From positions 1 through 64,000 of the forward strand of contig NZ_CP096256.1 in NCBI RefSeq assembly GCF_011516635.5: a stretch of DNA of 64,000 nucleotides. Direction: 5' to 3'. Below are positions 40,298 through 49,415 of this stretch, piece after piece (the stretch's first letter is position 1; every line of letters starts with the position of its first letter). A model generated the notes under the pieces. The model saw nothing but the letters and a program-made list of their open reading frames with translations. It ran no database searches and had not been told where the DNA came from. The DNA comes from Bradyrhizobium barranii subsp. apii. Lineage in GTDB: Bacteria > Pseudomonadota > Alphaproteobacteria > Rhizobiales > Xanthobacteraceae. Made by a program: the position numbers and the translations under genes.

Positions 40298-40382
40298 AGC
40301 CGGCCCCGCAAATCTGAACAGTGCGATAAGTGGAGTTTCTGCCTGACGGCGGGCAAGATTGACCCGCGAATCAGGAGAGACG

Positions 40383-40723
40383 ATGAGCAGACGAGCACGG
40401 CGGAACCACACTCCGGCTTTCAAGGCGAAGGTGGCGCTTGCCGCCGTCAAGGGTGACCGCACGCTGGCGCAACTAGCGGAGCAGTTCGACGTTCACCCCA
40501 ATCAGATCACATCGTGGAAGGGCCAGCTCGAAGGCCGCGCTGCCGATGTTTTCGGTCCGGGCGGCGGGAGTCGGATCGCCGAACCCACCGTCGACGTGAA
40601 GTCGCTGCATGCCAAGATCGGCGAGTTGACGCCCGTTTATATCCCACAGGGGGCGCGCAGCGCCCGCTCAGTTTTTTAGAAGGAGCGCTCACCAAGGCGG
40701 GATTGCTGAGCGCAAAGCGATGA
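40383..40723 (+). pseudogene. IS3 OrfA, with internal replacement
   Basis: Starts MSRRARRNHTPAFKAK and follows copy-a OrfA to KIGELT, where about 40 nt of unrelated, partly palindromic DNA (GGGCGCGCAGCGCCCG) replace the codons for LEND. The normal end FLEGALTKAGLLSAKR follows in another frame. OrfA would therefore stop early at 40679. Confidence 0.75.
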
Positions 40724-40903
40724 TCGACCGTGAACACGATCTGCCGATCGGCAAGCAGGCGGAAGCTCTGAACATCAGCCGCGGCAGCGTCTACTATCTG
40801 CCGCGTCCAGTGCCGCCCAAAGACCTCGCGCTGATGCAAAGGCTCGACCGGATGCATCTGGAGTTTTCCTTCGCCGGTTCGCGAATGCTGCGAGGCCTGC
40901 TGG

Positions 40904-42332
40904 GGGGATGTCCCGATCGCTGTTGAACTACGTCGGGTCGACGTTGCCGGAATGAATATTACGCAGCCCTCGTGACGTGGGCAACGGACTTGATTGTCAT
41001 GCGATCGTGGTGAGCTTGAAGGGCCGCACGCAGAACCGACAATTGCTTATGCGCCTTCAATCGTCGGAAGCCCTTGTTGGCCTCGATCATACCGGCCGCG
41101 ACCCATCGCAAGGCCATACCGGCATCCCGCCAGCGTTTAACGTTGCGCGTGACGCGGCGAATGGTGCCCATCATGTTCTCGGCGATATTGGTACAGGCGA
41201 GCGATCGGCGAAGCTCCTTCGGCAACTTCAACCGGACGACAGTCAGGATTTCGTCGAGGCCTTCGAGGATACTGGCCGCAACGCCGGGCCATTGCTGGTC
41301 GAGTCGACGCGCGAGATTGCGGATCAATTTTTCAGCCTTGTCGGCGTCATCGAGCTCCCAGGCCTGGCGCAGCACCCGGCGGGTGGCCGCATGATGCTCT
41401 TTCGGCAGGCGTTCCATGATGTTGCGCGCCTTGTGGATCTGGCAGCGCTGGATCGCAGCGGCCGAACCGAAGGTGCGGCGGATCGCCTTCGACAACGCCT
41501 TCGCGCCGTCGGCGATGAACAGTCTTGGCACCGTCGGGTCGAGCCCGCGCGAGACCAGGTTGTCCAGCAGGGCCTGAACCGTTGCTGCATTCTCGGTCGC
41601 CCCTTCCACCAGCGCCAGCGGATGCTTGTTGCCTTCGCCGTCAACCCCGATCGCGGCCACCAGCACGAGATCGTCGTCGAGATGCAGCCCGTCGATTTGG
41701 ACCACCAGAAGGTCGAGCGCGGACAGATCGGCAGCCATGAAGTCGGCCAGCCGCGCCGCCGACAGAGCCACGAACCTCCGCGAGGCCGCCGACTTCGAAA
41801 TCCCCGATCCGGGCGGTGCCGGCACGTCACCCTCGGGCAGCCGGACGGCGCGGCCGAACCGGCGCGTCGACACATTGATCAGCATCAGGTTCATCGCCCA
41901 GCGACCGAGCCAGTCCTCCTGCGCCGCCGTTTCCCAGCTCGGGATCGTGACCTCGCGGCCGTCCATGCCCCGGACCCGCGGGCGATCGACCTCGATCTTG
42001 CCGCCGTGGAAACCGATCCGCCCCCGCGTTCGGCCCCAACGGTGCGCCCGCCGCGCCGCATCACGACCGTGGCGCGGCCCGCAGGCCGCTGTCACATCCG
42101 CCTCCATCATCGTGCCGAGCGCCTCGATTCCTGCCGCAAGGCAGAACCGATCGAAGCTCGCTCGCACTTCCGCAAATGATTTCTCCACAGCCCCGGTCGC
42201 CGGCCAACCAGCCGGTGTGATATCTCTCGTCATGGCGTTGCTCTCCTTTGTGGAATCAGCACCCCGAGCCTACCGGCTCAAGGTGGGCAACGCCGACCTC
42301 TTCAGAAATTCAACAGAACCCGGGACATCCCC
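40904..42332 (-). mobile_element. IS256-family element, copy b
   Basis: Inverted ends GGGGATGTCCCG / CGGGACATCCCC with an 8-bp duplication CCTGCTGG (40896-40903 and 42333-42340). Excision restores the IS3 orfB frame. Confidence 0.9.
40959..42233 (-). CDS. IS256-family transposase, copy b
   Basis: 424 residues. DLLVVQIDGLHLDDDLVLVA (first Asp), LFIADGAKALSKAIRR (second Asp), RCQIHKARNIMERLP and NIAENMMGTIRRVTRNVKRW (Glu) form the mutator-type DDE core. A different subgroup from the copy at 13.3 kb. Intact. Confidence 0.92.
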   Translation of the reverse strand: MTRDITPAGWPATGAVEKSFAEVRASFDRFCLAAGIEALGTMMEADVTAACGPRHGRDAARRAHRWGRTRGRIGFHGGKIEVDRPRVRGMDGREVTIPSWETAAQEDWLGRWAMNLMLINVSTRRFGRAVRLPEGDVPAPPGSGISKSAASRRFVALSAARLADFMAADLSALDLLVVQIDGLHLDDDLVLVAAIGVDGEGNKHPLALVEGATENAATVQALLDNLVSRGLDPTVPRLFIADGAKALSKAIRRTFGSAAAIQRCQIHKARNIMERLPKEHHAATRRVLRQAWELDDADKAEKLIRNLARRLDQQWPGVAASILEGLDEILTVVRLKLPKELRRSLACTNIAENMMGTIRRVTRNVKRWRDAGMALRWVAAGMIEANKGFRRLKAHKQLSVLRAALQAHHDRMTIKSVAHVTRAA

Positions 42333-43655
42333 CCTGCTGGCTGCCGAGGGGTGCAAGATCGGCCGCCGGCATGTCAAAACGCTAATGCGGCGGATGGGGA
42401 TAGAGGCGCTCTATCGCCGTCCGCGCACCACCCAACCCGAGCCCGGCCACAAGATCTATCCGTACCTGCTGCGTGGTATGGAGATCACGCGTCCGAACCA
42501 GGTCTGGGCGATGGACATCACCTACATCCCGATGGCGCAAGGCTTCGTCTATCTGGCCGTGGTGCTGGACTGGGCGACCCGCCGGGTTCTGTCGTGGCGG
42601 CTGTCGATCACCATGGAGGCTGCATTCTGCGTCGCGACACTGGAAGATGCCCTGGCTCGTCACGGCAAACCGGAGATCTTCAACACCGACCAAGGCTCGG
42701 CAGTTCACCGGCGCGGCGTTCACCGGCGTGCTCACCGACAACGGCATCGCCATCAGTATGGACGGCCGGGGCGCCTGGCGGGACAACGTGTTCGTCGAGC
42801 GGCTGTGGCGCAGCGTCAAATACGAGGAGGTTTATCTGCGGGCCTACGAGAGCGTCAGCGAAGCTCGAGCCTCGATCGGCCGATACCTCGACTTTTACAA
42901 CCGCGCATCAGAACACCCATTTGTCTATGTTGTTGAAGAGAAGAGACTTTGTTGATCGGGATGCGATCCTGCGGGGTATCTTGGGTTCTGCCGCGCTCGT
43001 TCGGTGATGGATGTGGCGGCATCCGTGGTCAAGGCCGCGCGCGCAAAGATCCATGGCCCATCCGGCAGAGGGTGGACCGCGTCGATCTGACCAGCTTCTG
43101 CGGCCAAGCGCAGCGTCTTGGATGCGACCTTGATAAGCCTGGCGGCGTCGGAGAGATTGAGCCATGGCTCGACGCTATCCTCGGCCCGCCGAAAGACGGG
43201 TATCCGATGATAAGATCGCGTGGTTGTGACGCGCTCACGGGTCCAACGGTTGCCGTTGCCCGTCTTGAGGCCGTTGCGGTTGAGCAGGCCCGCAATCAGG
43301 TCGTCGCTGGCGATCAGCACCAGTTGCCGGATGGCTGCGATGATGTCACCGGAGGTGCTGTTACGCTGCCCCCGTCGACGCTTCGGCAGCCGCATCTCGC
43401 TGTGAGCGCCGCCCGCCCAATGCACGACAAGAACGATCTCGGACGCTTCGTCATCGATATCGGCAACGACCTCGTGGATCAGCGTACGGACGATGCGCTT
43501 CTTCAGCCGCGCATCGATGGTCGGCCCTGACCAGATTGACTTGAGGTCTGAGGCCAGCACGCTGAGCATCGTTGGATCGATCGCTGTCGGTGCGGTCGTC
43601 GCATCATGCGCGGCAATCTTGCTCTCTACCTCGACGACACGGGTGCATGTTTCGC

Positions 43656-43740
43656 GGGATCGTGAGCACGGATTTCAGGGGATCGTGAGCAGAGATTTCA
43701 GACGATCGTGAGCACGGATTTCGCGGGATCGTGAGCAGCT
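43656..43740. repeat. IS21 left-end tandem repeats
   Basis: Four units of about 24 bp, each containing GATCGTGAGCA followed by GATTTC in most, spaced regularly. Matching inverted units occur at the right end. Known IS21 elements have such multiple repeats as transposase binding sites. Confidence 0.8.
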
Positions 43741-43816
43741 TTTCAGCAACTCAGCCCGCTTCGGCCGACAACTCAACCGGCTTAGGAACTGCCTCGTCAG
43801 TGAACGAGGAAGGCCG

Positions 43817-45358
43817 ATGCCCACCCAGAGATTGTCGATGCGCCGGATCAAAGAGGTTCTCCGCTTAAAACATGTTCAAGGCTTGCCGGAGCGAGCCATC
43901 GCGCGCACCTTGGGCATCAGCAACGGCGCCGTGCACAGCTATCTACGCCGAGCCGGGGCTGCCGGGCTGAACTGGCCGTTGCCGGCCGGAATGAGCGACG
44001 AGGACCTGGAGCTGCTGCTTTTCCCGGCGCCGAGGCCTGCGTCGCAGAGCCCCCAGCGGGCCGTTCCCGACTGGGGCTATGTCGACAAGGAGCTGCGCCG
44101 ACGCAACGTGACCCGTCGGCTGCTGTGGGACGAGTATCGCGCCACCCATCCCGATGGCTTCGGCTACACCTGGTTCTGCACGACGTACGAGGCCTGGAAG
44201 GGGCGAGCCCGGCCTTCGATGCGGCAGACGCATCTGGGCGGCGAGAAGGTTTTCGTGGATTTCGCCGGCGACACCATCGACGTCATCGATCCCTCAAACG
44301 GGGAAGTGCAGTCGATGAAGCTGTTCGTCGCGGCGATGGGCGCCTCCAACTATACCTATGCCGAGGCCTGTCCAAGCGAGGGGCTCGCCGACTGGATCCG
44401 GGTCCACATCAATCTTTTCGCCTTCCTCGGCGGCGTGCCGACATTCGTAGTCTGCGACAATCTCAAGGCCGCCGTCACCAATCCCGACCGCCACGATCCC
44501 GGCCTCAACCGAACCTATGCCGAGATGGCGAGCCATTACGGCACGGCCATTCTCGCAGCCCGGCCGCGGCGCCCAAAAGATAAGGCAAAGGTCGAAGTTG
44601 CGGTGCAAGTCGCCCAGCGATGGATTCTGGCGCGGCTGCGCAACCAACGCTTCTTTTCGTTGGCGGAGCTGAACGCAGCCATCAAAACACTCGTCGTCGA
44701 ACTCAATGCAAGGCAGATGCGCGACTTTGGCGCCAGTCGCGCCGAACTGTTCGCCGAGCTCGACAAGCCCAAGCTTACAAAGCTGCCGGACCAGGCTTAC
44801 GCTTTCGCACGCTGGAAGCGATGCCGGATCGGCCCCGACTATCATATCGAGATCGATGGACACTGGTATTCCGCGCCGTATCGGCTCATCCGTGAGCTTG
44901 TCGACGCACGCATCGATGACAGAACGGTCGAGATCTTCCACAACGGCCGCAGGATCGCCAGCCACGCCCGCGCGCCCAACCGGCGGGGCCACACCACCAT
45001 CGCCGACCATATGCCCAGCGCCCATCGGCGCTACGGTCAATGGACGCCCGCCGGAGTGATCGTCGCCGGCGAGCGGATCGGTCCGTCGACCGCCGCCTTC
45101 TTCCAGGCCGTGATCGCGGCCCGGCCGCATCCCGAGCAAGGCTTTCGCACCTGCCTCGGCATTCTGTCACTGGTCAAAAGCTACAGCGCGGAGCGCGTCG
45201 AAGCGGCCTGCCGGCGCGGCATTCTGATCAAGGCGCGATCCGTCGCCTCGATCCGCTCCATCCTCCAGAACGGTCTGGATCGTACCTTTCTCGACGAGCC
45301 CTCCGAACACCAACCCCTGCGCCACGGCAACATCCGCGGCCGCGATTATTTTCACTGA
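43817..45358 (+). CDS. istA: IS21 transposase IstA
   Basis: 513 residues. N-terminal HTH (MRRIKEVLRLKHVQGLPERAIA), integrase core with VFVDFAGDTIDV, FVVCDNLKAAV and PRRPKDKAKVEVAVQVAQRW, and the usual C-terminal part (RTVEIFHNGRRIASHAR; HPEQGFRTCLGI). Followed 16 bp later by istB with GGAGA between. Intact. Confidence 0.93.
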   Translation: MPTQRLSMRRIKEVLRLKHVQGLPERAIARTLGISNGAVHSYLRRAGAAGLNWPLPAGMSDEDLELLLFPAPRPASQSPQRAVPDWGYVDKELRRRNVTRRLLWDEYRATHPDGFGYTWFCTTYEAWKGRARPSMRQTHLGGEKVFVDFAGDTIDVIDPSNGEVQSMKLFVAAMGASNYTYAEACPSEGLADWIRVHINLFAFLGGVPTFVVCDNLKAAVTNPDRHDPGLNRTYAEMASHYGTAILAARPRRPKDKAKVEVAVQVAQRWILARLRNQRFFSLAELNAAIKTLVVELNARQMRDFGASRAELFAELDKPKLTKLPDQAYAFARWKRCRIGPDYHIEIDGHWYSAPYRLIRELVDARIDDRTVEIFHNGRRIASHARAPNRRGHTTIADHMPSAHRRYGQWTPAGVIVAGERIGPSTAAFFQAVIAARPHPEQGFRTCLGILSLVKSYSAERVEAACRRGILIKARSVASIRSILQNGLDRTFLDEPSEHQPLRHGNIRGRDYFH

Positions 45359-45374
45359 AGCCAAGGAGACCTGT

Positions 45375-46136
45375 ATGCTCAACCATCCCACCCACGAACG
45401 CCTGATCGAGCTCGGCTTGAGCGGCATGGCCAAGGCCTTCGAGGAGCAGCGACGATCGCCTGATCTCGAAGCCTTGCCGTTCGAAGATCGCATCGGCCTG
45501 CTGGTCGACCGGGAAGCGGCGGAACGCGACACCAGGCGGCTCACCACGCGCCTCAAGCTGGCCTCGCTCCGCCAGAATGCCTGCGTGGAGGACGTCGATT
45601 TGCGCACGCCGCGGGGTATCGACCGGGCCGTCTTCGCCAAGCTCGCCAGCGGCGACTGGATCGATCGCCACGAGAATTTGCTCATAACCGGGGCGACCGG
45701 ATTGGGCAAAAGTTGGTTAGCCTGTGCCCTCGGCCACAAGGCCTGCCGAGATAATCGCTCGGTCCTCTATCACCGCGTCCCAAGATTGTTCGAAGCGTTG
45801 GGGCTCGCGCGGGGCGATGGACGTTATGCCCGCTTGCTCAAAACCCTTGGCCGCGCCCAGGTTCTGATTTTGGATGATTGGGGATTGTCGGTGCTCACCG
45901 CTGCCGAGCGGCGCGATCTACTGGAAATCCTTGACGATCGCCATGGCCGCTCCTCCACCATCGTAACCAGCCAACTCCCTGTGGACACATGGCACGAAGT
46001 TATCGGAGATCCCACGCTAGGCGACGCGATTCTGGATCGCCTCGTCCACAACGCTCACCGCCTCCAGCTTGCTGGCGAAAGCATGCGAAAACGCAACGCC
46101 AAAACCATCACCCTTGACGAGCAGCCAGAACGCTGA
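45375..46136 (+). CDS. istB: IS21 helper ATPase IstB
   Basis: 253 residues. Walker A GATGLGKSW, Walker B VLILDDWGLS, and sensor region STIVTSQLPVDTWHEVIGD. Usual length for IstB. Assists IstA in target capture. Intact. Confidence 0.93.
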   Translation: MLNHPTHERLIELGLSGMAKAFEEQRRSPDLEALPFEDRIGLLVDREAAERDTRRLTTRLKLASLRQNACVEDVDLRTPRGIDRAVFAKLASGDWIDRHENLLITGATGLGKSWLACALGHKACRDNRSVLYHRVPRLFEALGLARGDGRYARLLKTLGRAQVLILDDWGLSVLTAAERRDLLEILDDRHGRSSTIVTSQLPVDTWHEVIGDPTLGDAILDRLVHNAHRLQLAGESMRKRNAKTITLDEQPER

Positions 46137-47583
46137 CCCTATCACCGCCTCGGCCGGAGCGAGGCTGCTCACGATCGTCTGAATTCGGCGCTCATGATCG
46201 CGCGAAATCGCTGCTCACGATCACTGAAATATGCAGACACGGGCAAGCGAGCGATTCCAGCGCGTCTCAAGCTCCGCGGCAACCAGGCGATTTGCCGGAT
46301 CCGCCGTGTCATATTGCCGGAAGGCACGATCGGCGGCGTAACGGGCCGCTTCGAGATCACGGCCGAGCGCTTCGCGAACTTGATCCCTCTGATGTGTGGC
46401 TTGGGCTGCGGCGGCCGTAGCCGCCGCAACGGCGCCGGGTCCGACAACGCCGAGCAGTGCCCCTTCGATCGCATCATCGACGCGCAAGCCACCGAACGCG
46501 ATGCAGCGCGGTTCGCCGTTGTCCATCCAGCCGCGCGAGCAGCTGTAACGGGGGATGTGATGCTTCATACCGCTGTAGCGCAGCGTCAGCTTGCGGCCAC
46601 AACGCCGGCAGCGGATGAGCCCAGCGAGCAGCGCCTCGCCATGCTTGGGCGCGCCATGATGCCGGCTCGTGGGCACGTTACTGGAGACCATTGTACGGAT
46701 CGCTTCGAACCTCTCCCAGTTCACATAGCCTTCGTGGGCGTCCGGCTTGAGGACGAGCCACTCGGCGCGCGCCTTCCGCCGGATCTTCGCGCCTGCGCCA
46801 TGGACGCCGTACCCCGTCGCTACGGCTGTTCTACCATAGGCGTAGGCTCCGCCGTAGACCGGGTTCTCGACCATCCTGTGGAGAGTCGCGTAGCTGGGCC
46901 GCCGCCAGGCTGTGTCGCCGTTCGGCTGCTTCACTGGTAGGTCGAGGCCGTGCTCATGGAACCACAGCAGCGCCTGCCGCGCGGTCCCGAGTTCCTCGAT
47001 CTTGTCGAAGACGAGCGTAATGGCGTCCTGCACACGCCGGTCCGGATCCTTCTCGTAGCGATCACCAACCTTCACAAAGCCGACTGGCGTGGCCGCAATC
47101 AGTTCGCCACGGCTGGCCTTCTCGTAGCGTGCCGAGAGCGAGCGTTGTCGCAAAAGGTCCAGCTCATACTCGTTGAGGCTCCCCTTCAGCCCGAGAAGCA
47201 GTCGGTCGTTGCCATGCCGCGGAGCATAGACAGCTTCCTGGTCAACCAGCACCGTGTCGACGACGCGACACATCTCGATCAGCTGTTGCCAATCCCGGCT
47301 ATTGCGGGCAAAGTGCGAGACCTCCCGCGCACAGACTGCGCCGACCTTGCCGAGGCAGACCTCGGCCACCATCCGCTCGAAGCCCGCGCGCTGGACGCCG
47401 CCGGCAGCGGAACGCCCAAGATCATCGTCGATCACCTCGATCTTGGACCACCCCAGCGCCGTCAATCGGTCGCGCATCGCGTATTGCAACGCGCTGCTCT
47501 CACGATTGTGCAGAACCTGATGGGCGGAGGACTGGCGCACATAGAGGATCGCCTTGCGTTCGAGATGGTGAGGGCGGACCTTG

Positions 47584-47877
47584 TCACTGATCATGACCGT
47601 CTTCCCTCTTCGCGAGCGTTGCGCTTACCCGTGCATGGTCCAGCACCAGCTGCGTCATCAAGTTCACCAGCGCATCCTGCGCCTCCTTCGGCAGCTCCCG
47701 CCATTCCGGTACCCCGACGGCGCCGTGCGCTATGCCACCCGTGAACAGGTCCATCTGATGCACGCCGAACCGCCGGTTGCGCCGAACCGGGTTCGCCGAT
47801 ATCGCCGTCCTGCTTGCCATGAGCCTCTCCCCGATTCTCATCGTGAGAGACTCCGCATGCACCGGAAAGCGGTTCAT
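47584..47877 (-). CDS. Small ORF of the serine-recombinase cassette
   Basis: 97 codons, overlapping the recombinase start by 11 bp. The conserved part (MDLFTGGIAH; LPKEAQDALVNLMTQLVLDH) also occurs ahead of the decayed recombinase at 19.6 kb, so the pair moves together. The function is unknown. It is likely a partner protein of the recombinase. The start could be any of three in-frame Met/Val codons. Confidence 0.6.
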   Translation of the reverse strand: MNRFPVHAESLTMRIGERLMASRTAISANPVRRNRRFGVHQMDLFTGGIAHGAVGVPEWRELPKEAQDALVNLMTQLVLDHARVSATLAKREDGHDQ

Positions 47878-48175
47878 TCAATGATGATGTCGCGCTCTTG
47901 ACCGCTGAATCGACAAGCGACGACAACGCGTTGAGCGCTTCCAGGCTGACAAAGGGCTCTGCCGTTAGGCTGCCACCGCGAGCACATGCCGCGCGGTCGA
48001 ACATCCAGGATGGGATCTCCAGAAAACGCCGCGTCTCCGATCCATCCAGCGTGCAGCGGAAAACAACGCCGTCCGCCTTGTCGATCACACCATGGACGAA
48101 AACCTCGCGGCCTGCCCAAGGGTGATGCCGGTACAGAACCTCACGGCATACGGTCCCGTGGGCGTTCTCAAGCCT
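47850..48175 (-). pseudogene. First ORF of the serine-recombinase cassette, 5' truncated
   Basis: Frame reads VLYRHHPWAGREVFVHGV, DKADGVVFRCTLDGSETRRF and LEIPSWMFDRAACARGGS. It is open from an IS3 fragment at about 48177, so its own start seems lost or is a non-ATG codon. It runs into the next small ORF in a different frame. Unknown function, part of the same three-gene set. Confidence 0.45.
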
Positions 48176-48177
48176 TG

Positions 48178-48336
48178 TTGTACAATGGCCGGCGTCCCCA
48201 CTCGAGCCTTGACCGCGGCGCTCCGGATCAAGCCTACTTCAACTCGCTGCCGCTCCGCATGGCAGCCTAACCACGGCAGACGCTCCACCTATCAACGCGG
48301 AAATTCTGTCCAAACAACCGGGGCCAGCTCTGTCAT
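48178..48336 (+). pseudogene. IS3 OrfB end plus terminal repeat
   Basis: It encodes YNGRRPHSSLDRGAPDQAYF, the C-terminus of an IS3-type OrfB, followed by the terminal repeat CTGTCCAAACAACCGGGGCC...CTCTGTCA, the inverse of the left end of IS3 copy a. Only this end of the element remains. Confidence 0.8.
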
Positions 48337-48601
48337 TGATCGGCAGGCGTTTGAGGCCAGCTTCTACGCATTGTTGGAAAAGTGGAGGCTGCGTCGGTAC
48401 ACGCCGTGATCAAAATAGACGTCAGTGCAAATCAAGGCGCTTGAGCCGGCCTTACGATCAATTGCAGACCGATGCGTGATCACCATTCCTATTTGGTGGC
48501 GCCTGCTCCGGCGCGATCGATGACCCAGGCCACCATGTTGCCCTTGGCCTCTTGAGCCTGCACGTGCCGGAGGGCCTCGGAGTAGGTTAGTAAGGGCGTT
48601 T
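48337..48601. other. Stretch with short decayed frames only
   Basis: A 23-codon plus-strand tail (DRQAFEASFYALLEKWRLRR, ending 48409) and a minus-strand fragment around 48493-48600 (TYSEALRHVQAQEAKGNMVA) both look like ends of lost genes. Neither family is recognised. The region leads into the regulatory site at 48602. Confidence 0.35.
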
Positions 48602-48617
48602 TGTCGCGTCCGTGACA
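48602..48617. promoter_or_regulatory. NifA-type upstream activator site TGT-N10-ACA
   Basis: TGTCGCGTCCGTGACA matches TGT-N10-ACA exactly. It is about 100 bp upstream of the near-consensus sigma-54 promoter at 48703, the usual NifA spacing. Single TGT-N10-ACA matches occur by chance, so the support comes from the combination. Confidence 0.55.
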
Positions 48618-48702
48618 CGGTGATGTTCGGCCGGCGTGCCGCCGCACTCAGTTAAGCCGTTGAATAGATAGCAGAACGCTTTTCTGGGCTGTTCCTATGC
48701 AG

Positions 48703-48719
48703 TTGGCACGATTCTTGAT
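48703..48719 (+). promoter_or_regulatory. Candidate sigma-54 (-24/-12) promoter
   Basis: TTGGCACGATTCTTGAT compared with TTGGCACG-N4-TTGCW: the -24 box is perfect and the spacing correct, but the -12 box is TTGAT instead of TTGCT/A. The predicted start, about 48730, lies 40 nt before the peptide ATG. Confidence 0.5.
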
Positions 48720-48769
48720 TTTCTTGCCAGCATCGCTCACTCATCCTAAGATTTGGAAAGGACACAGCA

Positions 48770-48931
48770 ATGAAGGCCGATATCTCAGCCTTGGGTCTAA
48801 CGGAACTAACTCCTGAGGAAGCATCTGCTACTTCGGGAGGCGTGCTTTGGGGGGTTGTGTTTGCAATTGTCGGCGTTGTTGGGATGGCAGCTGCCGCAAT
48901 AGGTGGATATATAGGGGGCGGTCCACGTTGA
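48770..48931 (+). CDS. Double-glycine-leader peptide, bacteriocin-like
   Basis: 53 residues. ATG 48770 has GGAAAGG 7 nt upstream. The leader part (LTELTPEEASATSGG, ending at residue 24) has the hydrophobic/acidic spacing and GG of leaders cut by C39 peptidase-type ABC exporters. The core of 29 residues (VLWGVVFAIVGVVGMAAAAI then GGYIGGGPR) is a single hydrophobic, glycine-rich helix like class II bacteriocin peptides. No immunity protein or exporter is adjacent. The nearby ABC gene at 33-38 kb has no visible C39 domain. Control by NifA/sigma-54 is suggested by the two upstream sites. Confidence 0.7.
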   Translation: MKADISALGLTELTPEEASATSGGVLWGVVFAIVGVVGMAAAAIGGYIGGGPR

Positions 48932-49223
48932 GGATAAGCTCGGGACGCTTACAGGCGAAATCGTTGCCAAAACCGCATTGCCTCAAACGGCGTTGATGAC
49001 GGTAAGCCGGTCCCTCTTATCCACGCGGGAACGACAGAAGGACGTTCGCTTTGTCAATCGGCGTCCTTTAATTGCGGTTTGTTGTCAAGCTTACATTTCT
49101 GAACTCGCCCACGGCACGGAGGTAGTGCTCGCGCCGTCGGAGCTGGTCCGGGTTGCGGAGACGGCGCGGGCGCGGCTGATACGTGCTTTGCCGGCCAGGC
49201 ATTGGATCGCCGGGGCTGGTTGA
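48932..49223 (+). other. Open frame following the peptide, uncertain
   Basis: The +2 frame is open from a TAG at 48911 through VEDKLGTLTGEIVAKTALPQ and SLLSTRERQKDVRFVNRRPL to a stop at 49223, and could be the start of the next gene in the peptide operon. It lacks an ATG before 48978 and its sequence becomes IS-like after about 49070. Probably a truncated partner gene. Confidence 0.3.
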
Positions 49224-49415
49224 TGTCTTCGCTGGGGTCACGGTCCTTTCCGAGGTCGCGCAGCGCCTCATGATGATGTCCGGGTCGGGCGCCTCAACGT
49301 TTGCAGCGGAGTGCGGACGAGCCGCCACCAGCCGATTGACCGAGGTCGCCACAACACCGTCCCAGCGGGACATCGCCAGTCCGGCAGCCCGGACCAGGAA
49401 CTTTACAAGATCGGA
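49224..49415. other. Non-coding flank downstream of IS110 transposase
   Basis: About 200-350 bp (back to roughly 49070) with no supported gene, probably the non-coding end of the IS110-family element. In this family a structured RNA is made from a non-coding end. Confidence 0.4.

Larger units (their letters stand above)
40296..42905 (+). mobile_element. IS3-family element, copy b, damaged
   Basis: Left end GAGCCGGCCCCGCAAATC resembles the terminal repeat of IS3 copy a. It contains orfA, orfB and a nested IS256 element. The right end is missing because homology stops at 42905, in DNA of a serine recombinase. Confidence 0.75.
40720..42905 (+). pseudogene. IS3 OrfB, interrupted by IS256 and frameshifted
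   Basis: Starts at 40720 (MIDREHDLPIGKQAEAL). The frame is interrupted after RGLL by an IS256 element and resumes at 42341 with AAEGCKIGRRHV. WAMDITYIP is intact, but an extra G after NTDQGS shifts the frame, and VERLWRSVKYEE is in the new frame. The C-terminus is cut after RYLDFYNR. Confidence 0.85.
43648..46231 (+). mobile_element. IS21-family element, copy a
   Basis: 2584 bp, flanked by TGCA (43644-43647 and 46232-46235). Multiple short terminal repeats of GGATCGTGAGC type are found at the left end (about 43656-43740) and as GCTCACGATC at the right end (46167-46222). Carries istA and istB. Inserted in the serine recombinase gene. Confidence 0.88.
42925..47594 (-). pseudogene. Large serine recombinase, interrupted by IS21
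   Basis: The N-terminal part runs from ATG 47594: catalytic domain (AILYVRQSS with the nucleophile Ser; FARNSRDWQQLIE), recombinase domain (PSYATLHRMVENPVYGGAYAYG), zinc ribbon (RCRRCGRKLTLRYSG...RYSCSRG) and the start of the coiled coil (DPANRLVAAELETRWNRSLARV). It is broken at TGCA 46232 by an IS21 element and continues from 43647 to 42925 (VVEVESKIA onward, then the helical C-terminus). The frame is restorable by precise excision. It was probably the mobility enzyme of its own cassette together with the two small ORFs upstream. Confidence 0.85.

Noticed and set aside
47591..48088. Single 165-codon gene covering both small recombinase-cassette ORFs
   Set aside because: The last half changes to antisense-like Gly/Ala/Arg composition while the other frame carries the conserved small ORF.
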